Notes under the pieces: generated by a model
The model's input: the letters and a program-made list of their open reading frames with translations, nothing else
What the model was told of the DNA's origin: nothing
Database searches by the model: none
Translations under genes and position numbers: made by a program
In this document: positions 1 to 9,767 of the stretch, one piece after another
Layout of the letters: each line of letters opens with the position of its first letter
How positions within the stretch are numbered: the stretch's first letter is position 1
Origin: an uncultured Pelagibacteraceae bacterium
Lineage (GTDB): Bacteria > Pseudomonadota > Alphaproteobacteria > Pelagibacterales > Pelagibacteraceae
Assembly: GCA_902559395.1 (NCBI GenBank)
Contig: CACEHR010000008.1
Location: forward strand, 1-52,892
Direction of reading: 5' to 3'
Length of the DNA: 52,892 nucleotides

Positions 1-520
1 AAGATGTTAGGTGATGAAAATTAAAATTTAACTTTTTTTTATCAAATACTGCTAGAATTGACTTTAATGGTCTGCCCCAATTTAGGTCAAAAGTTCCCCA
101 ATACATTGATTTTTTCCATTGAATTTTATTTAATAATATTGGGATAAATTCCTCTAGTAATTCATGTGTGTGCAATTTTTTTGATTTTGTCTTGAAAAAA
201 TAAAACTCTCCTTTGTCTGTTTTCTTTTGGTAGAGATTCTTTTTTAAGATTTTATTTGACCTAACAAACCCCTCGAGTGCTGCCTCTGGTGACTTAATAT
301 TTGGACCTTTAATTTCCTCAGATTTTAGTACAACATTTTTTTGAACACCTTCAAATAATACCACTAGTCTGTTTGGTGTTGAACATGATGAGCTTTTTTT
401 AAATAAAATTGATTTTTCTAAAAATAAATCATTAAAACTTTTAAGTAAGTCTTCCCTTAAATTTTGTTGAAGATTTGAAGGTATTTCTTCACTAAATAAT
501 TCTAAAAAAAACTCTGACAT
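1..520 (-). CDS. glyS: Glycyl-tRNA synthetase beta subunit, N-terminal part (cut by window edge)
   Basis: Reading the minus strand from ATG at 520 gives an open frame of about 173 codons to the window edge. It begins [16 protein letters not shown], the typical GlyS start with the 'LLxELxSEEIP' signature, and later has PNRLVVLFEG and NWGRPLKSI. GlyS is the tRNA-binding and accessory subunit of the alpha2beta2 glycyl-tRNA synthetase; the GlyQ subunit encoded just upstream makes the adenylate. The glyQ stop and this ATG share one base (TAATG), which implies translational coupling. The remaining roughly 500 residues lie outside the window. Confidence 0.93.
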   Translation of the reverse strand, partial: MSEFFLELFSEEIPSNLQQNLREDLLKSFNDLFLEKSILFKKSSSCSTPNRLVVLFEGVQKNVVLKSEEIKGPNIKSPEAALEGFVRSNKILKKNLYQKKTDKGEFYFFKTKSKKLHTHELLEEFIPILLNKIQWKKSMYWGTFDLNWGRPLKSILAVFDKKKLNFNFHHLTS

Positions 521-1425
521 TATTTTTGACTATCTAACCAAACGCCTGCTACAGATTTTGTAATATCTCTTATTCTTCCAATATAACCAGCTCTTTGTGC
601 GACACTGATTGCACCTCTTGCATCTAGAATATTAAACACATGACTGGCTTTTAAACATTGATCATATGCTGGTAAAGAAATTTTTTTTTCTACCAAATCT
701 TTTGCCTCAGACTCATGCATTTCAAACATTTTGAAAAGGGTTTCTACATTAGCGTGTTCAAAATTATACGCTGAAAATTCTTTTTCAGCTTGATGAAATA
801 CTTCGTGATATTTTACACCTTCATCATTCCACAATAAATCATAAACATTTTTTTCTTTTTGAGTGAACATACAAATTCTTTCTAAGCCATAAGTGATTTC
901 AACTGATATAGGTTTACAATCAAATCCAGCCATTTGTTGAAAATAGGTGAATTGAGTAATTTCCATTCCATCACACCATACTTCCCATCCCAATCCTGCG
1001 GCACCTAATGTTGGACTTTCCCAATCATCTTCAACAAACCTTATATCATGATCATTATGATCTATTCCTATAGTAGATAAACTATTTAGATAAAGTTTTT
1101 TTATATTTTCAGGGGAAGGTTTGATTAAAACTTGAAATTGATAATAATGTTGTAACCTGTTTGGATTATCTCCATATCTTCCATCTGTAGGTCTTCTTGA
1201 TGGTTGTACATAAGCTGCTTTCCATGGTTTAGTTCCAAGTGATTTTAGTGTAGTAGCTGGATGAAAAGTTCCTGCACCAACCTCCATATCGTAAGGCTGA
1301 AGAATAATACACCCTTTTTTACTCCAAAATTTCTGAAGATTTAAAATTGTATCTTGGAATGTTTGAATTTTTTTTTTTTCTTTTTTTGCTTTAGAAACCA
1401 TATCTTTGCCAAATTGATCTTTCAT
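520..1425 (-). CDS. glyQ: Glycyl-tRNA synthetase alpha subunit
   Basis: Catalytic subunit of tetrameric glycyl-tRNA synthetase, a class II enzyme that charges tRNA-Gly. Family hallmarks are present: [49 protein letters not shown] and [20 protein letters not shown]. The length (301 aa) is normal. The start is uncertain: ATG at 1425 overlaps the end of sppA by 35 bases and ATG at 1401 (MVSKAKK) is an alternative; neither has a clear Shine-Dalgarno sequence. The coding strand just after is nearly all A, including a 12-base run at 1368-1379, so an indel there would be hard to notice. It is followed by glyS with a TAATG junction. Confidence 0.95.
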   Translation of the reverse strand: MKDQFGKDMVSKAKKEKKKIQTFQDTILNLQKFWSKKGCIILQPYDMEVGAGTFHPATTLKSLGTKPWKAAYVQPSRRPTDGRYGDNPNRLQHYYQFQVLIKPSPENIKKLYLNSLSTIGIDHNDHDIRFVEDDWESPTLGAAGLGWEVWCDGMEITQFTYFQQMAGFDCKPISVEITYGLERICMFTQKEKNVYDLLWNDEGVKYHEVFHQAEKEFSAYNFEHANVETLFKMFEMHESEAKDLVEKKISLPAYDQCLKASHVFNILDARGAISVAQRAGYIGRIRDITKSVAGVWLDSQK

Positions 1426-2197
1426 CTAAAATACTTGCTATTTGATCTACTTGATTACTGGATGAAGAAAGTTTTTGACTTAACCATCCTTTTGATTTTT
1501 CAAATTTTTTAATAATTACATCTTCACCAAATTTATCTTTTAATATTTCATGTGCGTTTCCTATTCCGTCAATCAATCCTAAATTTTTTGCTTTACTGCC
1601 TGACCAAAACTCACCTGAAAAAAGTTCTACATCTGATTTATTTAATTTTGATCCTCTGCTTTTTTCAACAACATTTATAAAGTCTTTATGAAGATCCAAT
1701 TGAATATTTTTTAATCTTTCAATATCTTCGTTTTTTTCTTCTAAAAATGGATCAAGTGTGCTTTTGTTTTTTCCGGCAGTATGAACTCTTCTTTCAACCC
1801 CAATTTTTTTTATCAACTCAGTAAATCCAAAAGAAGAATATATCACCCCTATAGATCCAATTATTGAACTTGAATTTGCATAAATTTCGTCCCCAGCACA
1901 AGAAATCAAATAACCTCCAGAAGCTGCTACGTCTTCAGCGAATACAATAACTTTTTTTTTGTATTTTTTTGCTTGTTGTCTAATAAAACTGTAAATTAAA
2001 TGAGATTGAACTGGTGATCCTCCTGGAGAATTGATTGATATAGCAACACATGCCGCTTTTTTCAGAGAAAAAGCCTTTTTAATTAGTTCTTCTTGACCTG
2101 CAAAATCAATACCTTGTTTAAATTTTCCTGCATTACCAATAACCCCACTTAATTTTAAGTGAGCAACAATTTTTTTCTTTTTAAAAAAAGAGAACAT
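1391..2197 (-). CDS. sppA: Signal peptide peptidase SppA-type serine protease (S49)
   Basis: Short (268 aa) bacterial S49 peptidase that degrades cleaved signal peptides in the membrane. The presumed nucleophile is Ser93 in AASGGYLIS and the general base is Lys145 in [11 protein letters not shown]; the spacing matches the short SppA class. Upstream is the conserved SINSPGGSP strand-turn (about residues 54-62), and [12 protein letters not shown] follows the Ser. The N terminus is [12 protein letters not shown] with no clear membrane segment, so the protein may sit at the inner face of the membrane or lack a classical anchor. It leads a sppA-glyQ-glyS transcript and has a good promoter upstream. 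E. coli SohB is a related alternative label. Confidence 0.88.
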   Translation of the reverse strand: MFSFFKKKKIVAHLKLSGVIGNAGKFKQGIDFAGQEELIKKAFSLKKAACVAISINSPGGSPVQSHLIYSFIRQQAKKYKKKVIVFAEDVAASGGYLISCAGDEIYANSSSIIGSIGVIYSSFGFTELIKKIGVERRVHTAGKNKSTLDPFLEEKNEDIERLKNIQLDLHKDFINVVEKSRGSKLNKSDVELFSGEFWSGSKAKNLGLIDGIGNAHEILKDKFGEDVIIKKFEKSKGWLSQKLSSSSNQVDQIASILDERSIWQRYGF

Positions 2198-2237
2198 AGG
2201 TAAGTCTTATAGAATTATTTATTGAATATAAAGACTA

Positions 2238-2265
2238 CTTATAATTGAAGAAACTGGTGCGTCAA
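2238..2265 (-). promoter_or_regulatory. Sigma-70-type promoter for sppA-glyQ-glyS
   Basis: On the minus strand TTGACG (2265-2260) is followed after 16 bp by TATAAG (2243-2238). Transcription would start near 2231, about 34 bases before the sppA ATG at 2197. It is the best consensus match in the 114-bp divergent gap 2198-2311. Confidence 0.6.
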
Positions 2266-2291
2266 TTGATAAGTAATATATATAAACAAAT

Positions 2292-2297
2292 TATACT
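2292..2297 (+). promoter_or_regulatory. Possible -10 element for the ispB-like gene
   Basis: TATACT lies 14 bases before the ATG at 2312, giving a predicted leader of under 10 bases. The nearest -35-like hexamer (TTGATA at 2266) is 20 bp upstream, which is too far for a good match, so only the -10 is proposed. Confidence 0.35.
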
Positions 2298-2311
2298 AAT
2301 TTAAAAATGTT

Positions 2312-3326
2312 ATGGGAACAGTTGTACAGCTTAAAAATCAGATAAATAATTCATATTTTCAGCTTAAAGACTCGGTTGAAGAAAAACTAGTTTTAACCGA
2401 AGAAAAAATAAAATCAAAATTATCTAGTGACGTACAGCTCGTTCAAAAAAATGACAGATTATCATATAGAAACTGGAGGAAAAAGACTAAGAGCTTTACT
2501 AACATTGGGTAGCGCAAAATTATGCGGTTACTCTAAAGGCTCTAGAGATATAAATTTAGCGGCGTGTGTTGAATTAATTCACAGCGCAACGTTAATGCAT
2601 GATGATGTAATTGATGAAGGCACTGTTAGAAGAGGAAAAGAAACTTTAAATAAAGTTTGGGACAATCATTCGTCAGTTTTGATAGGAGATTATCTATTGA
2701 GTAGATGTTTTGAAATGATGGTAGAAGACGGAAACTTAGAAGTTTTAAAATTATTATCATCCACTTCATCTAAAATTGCTCAAGGAGAAGTCCTACAACT
2801 TCAACACAAAGGTGAAGTTGATATGCTGGAAGAAACATATCTAAAAATAATCTCAGCTAAAACTGCTGAATTATTTGCAGCATCAACTAAAGTCGGTGCA
2901 ATTTTATCAGATGCAGAAAATAAAGAAAAAGATGCTTTAGAATTTTATGGAAGAAACTTGGGATTAACTTTTCAAATAGCAGATGACACACTAGACTATA
3001 ATGCTGAGCTCAAACTATTTGGTAAAAAAATTGGTCAAGATTTTTTTGAAGGAAAAATTACCTTACCAATAATTTTACTTTTTCAAAAATTAGGAAATGA
3101 TGAAAAGAAAGTTTTATCATATATGTTTAAAAAAGAGTTAAGAACAAAAGATGACTTTAACGAAATTATTGTTCTTATAAATAAGTATAAAATAATTCAG
3201 GAATGTTATCAAAAAGCACAGCACTATATAAATTTAGCCTCAAATTCTCTAAGTGTATTTAAAGATACTGAAGAAAAAAATATTCTTAAAAGATTAACAT
3301 CATTTAGTTTATCAAGAAATTTTTAA
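2312..3326 (+). CDS. ispB: Octaprenyl/polyprenyl diphosphate synthase with apparent +1 frameshift
   Basis: Long-chain trans-prenyl synthase that makes the ubiquinone side chain by adding isopentenyl diphosphate to farnesyl diphosphate. The sequence shows two frames: 2312-2449 encodes the N-terminal 46 residues ending SSDVQLVQK, and 2451-3326 continues with MTDYHIETGGKRLRALLTLG. Removing one A from the A7 run at 2445-2451 fuses them into a normal 337-aa protein. Catalytic Asp motifs are intact: DDVID (about 97-101 of the restored protein) and ADDTLDY. Without repair, a GTG start at 2427 or ATG at 2451 would give a product lacking the first helix. The stop overlaps the convergent pdxH stop by 4 bases. 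Sequencing error, transcriptional slippage or mutation are all possible. Confidence 0.88.
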
Positions 3327-3949
3327 GGACTTAATAAAGACTTTGTCCACTTCCCGGAGTTATCTTTATTATATTTTAATCTCTCGTGGATTCTGTTCTC
3401 ACCATCTAACCAAAATTCAATGCTATCTGGAGATAAAATCCATCCAGACCAGTGACTTGGTCTTGGTACATCTGATTTGTTGCTATATTTTTTTTTGTAA
3501 TCTTGTATAGATTTTAACAATTGTTCTCGCGAATTTAATTCTTCACTTTGCTTAGAAGCCCATGCTCCTATCCGACTTTCATACGCTCTAGATGAATAAT
3601 ATTCATCTGCAACTTGATCAGAAACTAAACTAACCTTTCCATTAATTCTTATTTGTCTTAGGAGACTTTTCCAATGGAAACACATCGCAGTATACGGATT
3701 TTCTTTTAATTCAATTCCCTTTTGACTATTTAAATTTGTATAAAATACAAATCCATCTTTGTTGAAATCTTTAAGTAAAACCATTCTAACTGAAGGAATT
3801 TTATTTTTATCTGATGTAGCCAAAGCAACAGCGTTTGGATCATTTGGCTCAGTTTTCTTTGCTTCCTCCATCCATTCATGAAATAAATGAATTGGATCAT
3901 CTATATCAAGAAAGCAACTATTAAGACCTAAAGAGTTTTTTTGATTCAT
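3323..3949 (-). CDS. pdxH: Pyridoxamine 5'-phosphate oxidase
   Basis: FMN-dependent oxidase that converts pyridoxine or pyridoxamine phosphate to pyridoxal phosphate. Normal length (208 aa). It shows the N-terminal DPIHLFHEWMEEA, the FMN-binding SVRMVLLKDFNKDGFVFYTN region, RQIRINGKV, SRIGAWASKQS, and the C-terminal family signature beginning IEFWLDGENRIHER. It is divergent from aroC across 33 bp and convergent with the ispB-like gene. It serves PLP salvage; other B6 genes are not in the window. Confidence 0.95.
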   Translation of the reverse strand: MNQKNSLGLNSCFLDIDDPIHLFHEWMEEAKKTEPNDPNAVALATSDKNKIPSVRMVLLKDFNKDGFVFYTNLNSQKGIELKENPYTAMCFHWKSLLRQIRINGKVSLVSDQVADEYYSSRAYESRIGAWASKQSEELNSREQLLKSIQDYKKKYSNKSDVPRPSHWSGWILSPDSIEFWLDGENRIHERLKYNKDNSGKWTKSLLSP

Positions 3950-3969
3950 AATTTAAACAAAATAATCTA

Positions 3970-3975
3970 TATAAT
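3970..3975 (+). promoter_or_regulatory. Consensus -10 element for aroC
   Basis: TATAAT sits in the 33-bp divergent pdxH/aroC gap, only 7 bases before the aroC ATG at 3983. If this is the -10, the mRNA would begin at or next to the start codon (leaderless). No -35 at standard spacing was found; an alternative pair is TTGATT (3941) with TAATCT (3963) at 16 bp. Confidence 0.4.
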
Positions 3976-3982
3976 ATAAATA

Positions 3983-5065
3983 ATGTCATTTAATACTTTT
4001 GGAAAGCTATTTCGTTTCACAACTTGGGGAGAGTCTCATGGACCTGCAATTGGCTGTATTGTTGATGGTTGTCCTCCCAACATAAATCTTAAAGAGCAAG
4101 ATATTCAAATAGAATTAGACAAAAGAAAACCAGGACAATCTAAATTTACAACTCAGAGAAAAGAGGATGACAAAGTTCAAATTTTGTCAGGAGTGTTTGA
4201 GGGTAAAACTACAGGAACACCTATTTCTCTCATAATCTACAATAAAGATATGAGATCTAAAGATTATAGTAATATTAAAGATAAGTTCAGACCAGGTCAT
4301 GCAGATTTTACTTACTTTAAAAAATATGGAATTAGAGACTATAGAGGTGGTGGCAGATCTTCTGCTAGAGAAACTGCAGCAAGAGTTGCAGCCGGTGCAA
4401 TAGCAAAAGTTGTACTTCAAAAAAAATTAGGTAAAAAATTTAAAGTAATTGGTGCAGTAACTCAGCTAGGAATTTTTGGATGTGATACAAATCAATGGAA
4501 CGATAAAGTAATTTCAAAAAATCCATTTTTTTGTCCAGATAAATCAATGATTAAATTATGGGAGAAATATTTGCTTGGTGTGAGAAAATCAGGATCATCA
4601 TGTGGAGCAGTAATTGAAATAAGAGCAAGAGGTATCCCTGTTGGTTTAGGTGCTCCAATTTATTCAAAATTGGATACTGACATAGCTTCAGGTCTAATGA
4701 GTATTAATGCAGTTAAAGGTGTAAATATTGGTGCAGGAATGAACTCAGCACAATTAAGTGGAGAACAAAATTCAGATGAAATTTCTTCAAAAGGAAATAA
4801 ATTTAAATTCAATTCAAATAAAGCGGGTGGAATTCTTGGTGGAATTTCTACGGGCCAAGAAATTATTGCATCTTTTGCTGTCAAACCAACATCGTCAATT
4901 TTAACTAGTAGAAAAACTATAAATAAATTTGGGAAAAATACCTCAATATCTGTTAAAGGTAGACATGATCCTTGTGTAGGAATTAGAGCTGTACCAATTG
5001 GTGAAGCTATGATGAACTGTGTTTTACTTGATCACTACTTAATGAATAAAGCCCAATGTAGTTAG
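3983..5065 (+). CDS. aroC: Chorismate synthase
   Basis: Last enzyme of the shikimate pathway: turns EPSP into chorismate with reduced FMN. The protein starts [20 protein letters not shown], containing the conserved [17 protein letters not shown] signature. It also has [15 protein letters not shown], the [20 protein letters not shown] block, and [20 protein letters not shown]. Length (360 aa) is typical. It is a single plus-strand gene between pdxH (divergent) and dxs (convergent, 6 bp away). Almost no 5' leader is predicted. Confidence 0.97.
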   Translation: MSFNTFGKLFRFTTWGESHGPAIGCIVDGCPPNINLKEQDIQIELDKRKPGQSKFTTQRKEDDKVQILSGVFEGKTTGTPISLIIYNKDMRSKDYSNIKDKFRPGHADFTYFKKYGIRDYRGGGRSSARETAARVAAGAIAKVVLQKKLGKKFKVIGAVTQLGIFGCDTNQWNDKVISKNPFFCPDKSMIKLWEKYLLGVRKSGSSCGAVIEIRARGIPVGLGAPIYSKLDTDIASGLMSINAVKGVNIGAGMNSAQLSGEQNSDEISSKGNKFKFNSNKAGGILGGISTGQEIIASFAVKPTSSILTSRKTINKFGKNTSISVKGRHDPCVGIRAVPIGEAMMNCVLLDHYLMNKAQCS

Positions 5066-5071
5066 CTTAAA

Positions 5072-6988
5072 TTAATTTTTCACAACTCTTATTGTTTCCT
5101 TTTGAAACAAAATATTAGCAATTCTCTTAGAAATTTGAGAACTATTTAGTCCAGCTTTATCGTACATTTTTTTTGGATCATTTTGTTCAATAAATTCATC
5201 TGGTAAAGTCATTGATCTAAATTTTAAACCTTTATCAAATACTCCTCTTTCAGCTAATAAATTTTTAACATGAGAACCAAAACCACCTATTGATCCCTCT
5301 TCAATAGTTATCATGAGCTCATGTTCCTTAGCAGATTTTAGTATTAGTTCTTCGTCTAAAGGCTTAGCAAATCTGGCGTCTATCAAAGTTGTTGAAACTC
5401 CTTTTGCTTTTAATTCCTCTACAGCTAACTTGCACTCTTCAAGTCGAGTACCAAGGTTTAAAATACAAACTTGTGTCCCTTGTTGAACGACTCTCCCTTT
5501 ACCAATTTCAATTTTTTCGTCTATTGATGGGAGGTCAACACCTACTCCTGTTCCTCTTGGATATCTAATTGCAGAGGGTCTGTCATTTATATCTACTGAA
5601 GTATTAATCATTTTAACAAGTTCAGCTTCATCACTTGCTGCCATTACTACGAAGTTAGGTAAAGTTGATAAGTAAGTTATATCAAATGAACCAGCATGTG
5701 TTGATCCATCAGCACCAACTAATCCTGCTCTATCTATCGCAAATCTAACTGGTAAACTTTGAATTGCAACATCGTGGACAACTTGATCATATGCTCTCTG
5801 TAAAAATGTAGAATAAATTGCAGCATATGGTTTGTATCCCTCGGTTGCGAGACCGGCTGCAAAAGTTACAGCGTGTTGTTCTGCTATTCCTACATCAAAC
5901 ATTCTATTTGGAAACTCATTTCCAAAAATATCCATACCAGTCCCTCCTGGCATCGCTGCTGTTATTCCTACTATTTTGCTATCTTTTTTGGCATGTTTAA
6001 CTAACGTGTTTGCAAATACTTTTGTATAAGCTGGAAGGTTTGATTTGCTCTTTAATTGTTCTCCAGTCTCAACATTAAATTTTGACACTCCATGATAATG
6101 ATCGTTTGCTTTTTCTGCATAAGAATAACCTTTCCCTTTTTGAGTTTTGATATGAATCATTATAGGACCCTCGTGTTTTGATTCTTTTGCGTTTTTTAAA
6201 ATTGGAACTAGGCTTGATAAATCATGACCATCTATAGGACCTGCATAATAAAAACCCAGTGAACTAAACAATGTACCTCCAGTGACCGCTGAACGGAAAA
6301 AATCCTCTGCTTTTCCTGCTTTAGCACTAAATCTTTTTGAAAATGCAGATGTAATTAACTTTAAGGTTTCTCTAAGACTAAAATATATTTTGCCAGTAAA
6401 TAATTTTGCCAAGTAAGTTCTCATTGCTCCAACTGGTTTTGCAATTGACATGTCGTTGTCATTTAAAATAACAATTATTTTTGTTTTAGATGCCCCAGCA
6501 TTATTCATAGCTTCATAAGCCATACCTGCACTAATTGCTCCATCACCTATTACAGCTATTACATTGGAAGACTTATTTTCTAATTTATTTGCCTCTGCAA
6601 TTCCTAATGCAGATGAAATAGATGTTGAACTATGTGCTGCTCCAAATGGATCATACTCACTTTCAGATCTTTTTGTAAAACCTGATAAACCATCGCCCTG
6701 TCGTAAAGTTCTAATTTTATCTTTTCTTCCAGTTAAAATTTTATGTGGGTAAGATTGATGGCCGACATCCCATATTAATTTATCATTTGGGGTATCAAAA
6801 ACATAATGAAGTGCAACTGTCAATTCAACCACTCCCAAACCAGCACCAAGGTGACCTCCTGTTTCTGAAACAGCATCTATCATTTCCTCCCTCACCTCAT
6901 CTGCTACTTTTTGTAAATTATCTTCAGAAACTTTTCTTAAATCAGATGGAAAGTTGATATTATTTAAAAATTGGTAATTTTTTTTCAT
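5072..6988 (-). CDS. dxs: 1-deoxy-D-xylulose-5-phosphate synthase
   Basis: Thiamine-diphosphate enzyme that condenses pyruvate and glyceraldehyde 3-phosphate, the entry step of the MEP isoprenoid pathway. 638 aa, full length. Visible features: [20 protein letters not shown] with His46, [18 protein letters not shown], the ThDP motif [18 protein letters not shown] (148-165), and in the pyrimidine domain [18 protein letters not shown] carrying the catalytic Glu. The ATG overlaps the ispA stop by 4 bases, so ispA and dxs are probably co-translated and together supply isoprenoid precursors. Confidence 0.97.
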   Translation of the reverse strand: MKKNYQFLNNINFPSDLRKVSEDNLQKVADEVREEMIDAVSETGGHLGAGLGVVELTVALHYVFDTPNDKLIWDVGHQSYPHKILTGRKDKIRTLRQGDGLSGFTKRSESEYDPFGAAHSSTSISSALGIAEANKLENKSSNVIAVIGDGAISAGMAYEAMNNAGASKTKIIVILNDNDMSIAKPVGAMRTYLAKLFTGKIYFSLRETLKLITSAFSKRFSAKAGKAEDFFRSAVTGGTLFSSLGFYYAGPIDGHDLSSLVPILKNAKESKHEGPIMIHIKTQKGKGYSYAEKANDHYHGVSKFNVETGEQLKSKSNLPAYTKVFANTLVKHAKKDSKIVGITAAMPGGTGMDIFGNEFPNRMFDVGIAEQHAVTFAAGLATEGYKPYAAIYSTFLQRAYDQVVHDVAIQSLPVRFAIDRAGLVGADGSTHAGSFDITYLSTLPNFVVMAASDEAELVKMINTSVDINDRPSAIRYPRGTGVGVDLPSIDEKIEIGKGRVVQQGTQVCILNLGTRLEECKLAVEELKAKGVSTTLIDARFAKPLDEELILKSAKEHELMITIEEGSIGGFGSHVKNLLAERGVFDKGLKFRSMTLPDEFIEQNDPKKMYDKAGLNSSQISKRIANILFQKETIRVVKN

Positions 6989-7857
6989 TTTTTTCTATTC
7001 AATATATAGTCTAATGTTTCATTTATTTTTTCAGATCTTGACCCATATTTTCTTAAATTGTTATTAATATCTTTTATTATCTTATCACAATACTTAAGTG
7101 AGTCATCATGGCCTATTAAATTTATAAGTGTTGCCTTGCCTTTTTTTTGATCTTTTCCTGTTTTTTTGCCAGCTTCCTTTGAATTACTTTTCAGATCAAT
7201 TAAATCGTCAGCTATTTGGAATAATAGACCAATTTTTGATCCAATATCTTCAAAAAATTTAATTTCTTTGATTTTTTTTTTCTTAATTATCGCTGGAGCT
7301 GCACAACAAAAACTAAATAACATTCCAGTTTTTTTTATTTCCATTTCTAATATTTTATTCCTTGATATTTTCTTTCTCTCATAACTTAAATCTAAATATT
7401 GCCCACCAGCTATTCCTAAATGTCCTGAACATTCTGATAATTTTTTGATTAGGTTGATCTTTATCTTTTCATTTAATTTCAATTTAGGACTTGATAAAAT
7501 TTCAAAAGCTAAAGTCAGTAATGAATTTCCTGCTAGAACTGCTGTAGACTCACCAAATTTTATATGAGCTGAAGGTTTTCCTCTTCTTATATCATCATCA
7601 TCCATGCAGGGTAGATCATCATGAATAAGAGAATAAGCATGAATACATTCAACGGCCGACCCAACTATTATCAATGTTTTATAATCTATTGAAAATAATG
7701 ACCCTAAGTCAATTAAGATTTTAGATCTTATTTTTTTTCCACCTGGAAACAAACCATACTTCATAGGTGACATTAGCTGAGAATATTTCTGTGAATTAAT
7801 ATATTTTTTAAGGAATATATTTGTATGCTTAGCTATTTTATTAAGCTGTTTTTTCAT
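6985..7857 (-). CDS. ispA: Farnesyl diphosphate synthase (short-chain polyprenyl synthase)
   Basis: Joins IPP and DMAPP to geranyl and then farnesyl diphosphate. Both aspartate-rich motifs are present: [10 protein letters not shown] (80-89) followed by RRGKPSAH, and DDLID (217-221). GGQYLDL (151-157) is the conserved central motif. The DDxxxxD first motif with the two-residue insertion (PC) is typical of bacterial FPP synthases, unlike the plain DDxxD of the long-chain enzyme at 2312. 290 aa. It overlaps xseB upstream by 17 bases and dxs downstream by 4, giving the alphaproteobacterial order xseB-ispA-dxs. Confidence 0.94.
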   Translation of the reverse strand: MKKQLNKIAKHTNIFLKKYINSQKYSQLMSPMKYGLFPGGKKIRSKILIDLGSLFSIDYKTLIIVGSAVECIHAYSLIHDDLPCMDDDDIRRGKPSAHIKFGESTAVLAGNSLLTLAFEILSSPKLKLNEKIKINLIKKLSECSGHLGIAGGQYLDLSYERKKISRNKILEMEIKKTGMLFSFCCAAPAIIKKKKIKEIKFFEDIGSKIGLLFQIADDLIDLKSNSKEAGKKTGKDQKKGKATLINLIGHDDSLKYCDKIIKDINNNLRKYGSRSEKINETLDYILNRKK

Positions 7858-8089
7858 TTTTTTTAGTTATCTCTTTAATCTTTTTATTTGTCTCTTCCGC
7901 AATAGATTTAAAATTTTTATGAAATTTCTTTTCAATAATATTATTTAATTTTAGAAGTTCTTGATAACTGTCAACTGAATTGTTTAAGTCATTTTCCTTC
8001 TCTAGAGACTCTATAATCTTATTTGCTTTTTCTGTAAGCTCCTCAAATGAATACTGATCATAATCAAGTGGTAATATTTTATCTTTCAT
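7841..8089 (-). CDS. xseB: Exodeoxyribonuclease VII small subunit
   Basis: 82-aa helical protein with the XseB core YSFEELTEKANKIIESLEK and a heptad-rich C-terminal helix. XseB subunits wrap around the catalytic XseA in ExoVII, which degrades single-stranded DNA to oligonucleotides. It is the first gene of the xseB-ispA-dxs run and is separated by only 20 bp from the divergent Sua5-type gene, so its promoter must overlap that gene's leader. XseA is not in the window. Confidence 0.87.
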   Translation of the reverse strand: MKDKILPLDYDQYSFEELTEKANKIIESLEKENDLNNSVDSYQELLKLNNIIEKKFHKNFKSIAEETNKKIKEITKKNEKTA

Positions 8090-8109
8090 ATAATAATAAT
8101 TATTAATAC

Positions 8110-9043
8110 ATGAAATCTATTCAATCAAATATCAAAAAAGCAAAAAAATATTTAGATAATAATCATTGTGTTGCGGTACCAACAGAAACTGTTTATGGAT
8201 TGGCTGCAAACGCTTACTCGAATAGTGCAGTTAAGAAAATATTTAGTCTTAAAAAAAGACCATTAAACAATCCTCTTATTGTCCATTATTACGATATTCA
8301 AAGACTTAAAGAAGACTGTGATATAAATGATAATTTAGTAAAACTTTACAAAAAATTTTCTCCAGGTCCGATAACTTATGTTTTGAAATTAAAAAATAAC
8401 TCAAAAATATCAAAATTTGTCACTAATAATAAAAAAAGTATTGCTGTACGTTTTCCTAAACATAAATTGTTAAGAAATTTATTAAAAGATTTAGATTATC
8501 CGGTAGCGGCACCTAGTGCAAATATATCCTCAAAATTAAGTTCAGTTAAACCATCTGATGTAAAAGAAGAATTTGGTTCAAGGATAAAATATATTTTAAA
8601 TGGAGGAAAAAGTAAAATTGGAGTTGAGTCCACAATACTAAATCTTTTAGAAAAGCCCTCACTTTTAAGATATGGAGGCCTAGATACTAAAAAAATTGAA
8701 AATGTTTTAAAAAAAAAATTATTAATTAATACAAATTCAAAAAAAAAATTATCACCTGGTTTATTTCCGTTACATTATTCACCTGGGGTACCTTTAAGAA
8801 TCAATGTTAAAAAACCAAAAAAAGATGAAGCTTATTTATTAATAAAAAAAAGAAAATCAAAATTAAAAAAACTATTATTATTTATCTAAAGTGAAAAATA
8901 TAGATGAAGCTGCAAAGAATTTATATTCAACTTTAAGAAAAATTAAAAACGATGGTTTTAAGAAGATTGCAGTTGAAACGATACCAAACAAAGGTATTGG
9001 CAAAACAATTAACGATAGATTAAAGAGAGCCTCTAAATATTAA
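8110..9043 (+). CDS. Sua5/YciO/YrdC-type threonylcarbamoyl-AMP synthase with apparent +1 frameshift
   Basis: Makes threonylcarbamoyl-AMP for the t6A37 modification of ANN-reading tRNAs. The N-terminal YrdC domain is intact: VPTETVYGLAANAYS, KKRPLNNPLIVHY, and SANISSKLSS. The first frame ends at 8889 inside the linker to the Sua5 domain, but another frame from 8866 to 9043 encodes the missing C terminus (NIDEAAKNLYSTLRKI, then ETIPNKGIGKTINDRLKRA). A stop at 8864-8866 in that second frame places the switch at the A7 run 8865-8871; deleting one A restores a 310-aa protein. The restored stop overlaps the next ATG as TAATG. The YrdC half alone could still be active. Confidence 0.88.
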
Positions 9044-9765
9044 TGACAAATTCTATTGAAGTAATTAATCTATCAAAAAAATATAAAGATAAAGAAGCGG
9101 TGGCTAATATAAATTTTAAAGTTAATGAAAATGAAATGGTTGGTTTATTGGGGCCTAATGGATGTGGAAAAACTACAACTATTGGAATGATTTTAGGATT
9201 ATTAAAACCAAGTAGCGGTAAGGTTTTAATCAATGGAGAGAATATTGAAAAAAATAAAATCTCACTTCTCCATAAAATGAATTTTATTTCACCATATATT
9301 GAATTACCTAAAAAACTTAAAGTTAAACAAAATTTAATTGTTTATGGAAAATTATATAACATTCAAAATTTAAATGACCGAATAGATCACCTTGCAAATA
9401 AACTCAGATTAAAAGATCTTTTAAACAAAATTACTGGAGAACTTTCTTCTGGACAAAAAAACAGGGTAAGTCTTGCTAAAGCTTTAATAAATGATCCAAC
9501 GGTACTTTTGTTGGATGAACCCACTGCTTCACTAGACCCTGAAACTGGTGATTTTGTTAGATCGTTTTTAGAAGATTATAAAAAGGAAAAAAAAATATCA
9601 GTTTTGCTTGCCTCCCACAATATGGAAGAAGTAAAAAGATTATGTAGTTCTGTTTTAATGATGAAAGATGGTTTAATAGTGGATAGAGGAACTCCTGAAG
9701 AGTTAATAACAAAATATGGAAGAAGAAACTTAGAGGAAGTATTTTTAGAAATTGCGAGAAAATAA
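9043..9765 (+). CDS. ABC transporter ATP-binding protein (ABC-2 exporter type)
   Basis: 240-aa nucleotide-binding subunit. Walker A is GPNGCGKTT (37-45), signature LSSGQKNR (134-141), Walker B VLLLDEP (154-160) followed by TASLDP, and the H-loop His192 in ASHNMEEVKR. The C-terminal region (YGRRNLEEVFLEIARK) is typical of the DrrA/NodI/CcmA-like exporter group. The start shares a base with the end of the Sua5-type gene, and the permease follows after 2 bases. The cargo cannot be told from sequence; lipid, polysaccharide or drug export are the usual roles of this family. Confidence 0.88.
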   Translation: MTNSIEVINLSKKYKDKEAVANINFKVNENEMVGLLGPNGCGKTTTIGMILGLLKPSSGKVLINGENIEKNKISLLHKMNFISPYIELPKKLKVKQNLIVYGKLYNIQNLNDRIDHLANKLRLKDLLNKITGELSSGQKNRVSLAKALINDPTVLLLDEPTASLDPETGDFVRSFLEDYKKEKKISVLLASHNMEEVKRLCSSVLMMKDGLIVDRGTPEELITKYGRRNLEEVFLEIARK

Positions 9766-9767
9766 AA

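Noticed and set aside
2250..2265. ACTGGTGCGTC resembling the 3' end of tRNA-Arg (10561-10572)
   Set aside because: Only about ten bases match and no tRNA fold can be drawn around it; it overlaps a plausible -35 element.
2312..2512. A separate 66-residue gene before the prenyl synthase
   Set aside because: Its first 46 residues are the IspB N terminus; the remaining 20 come from reading the IspB frame shifted by one.
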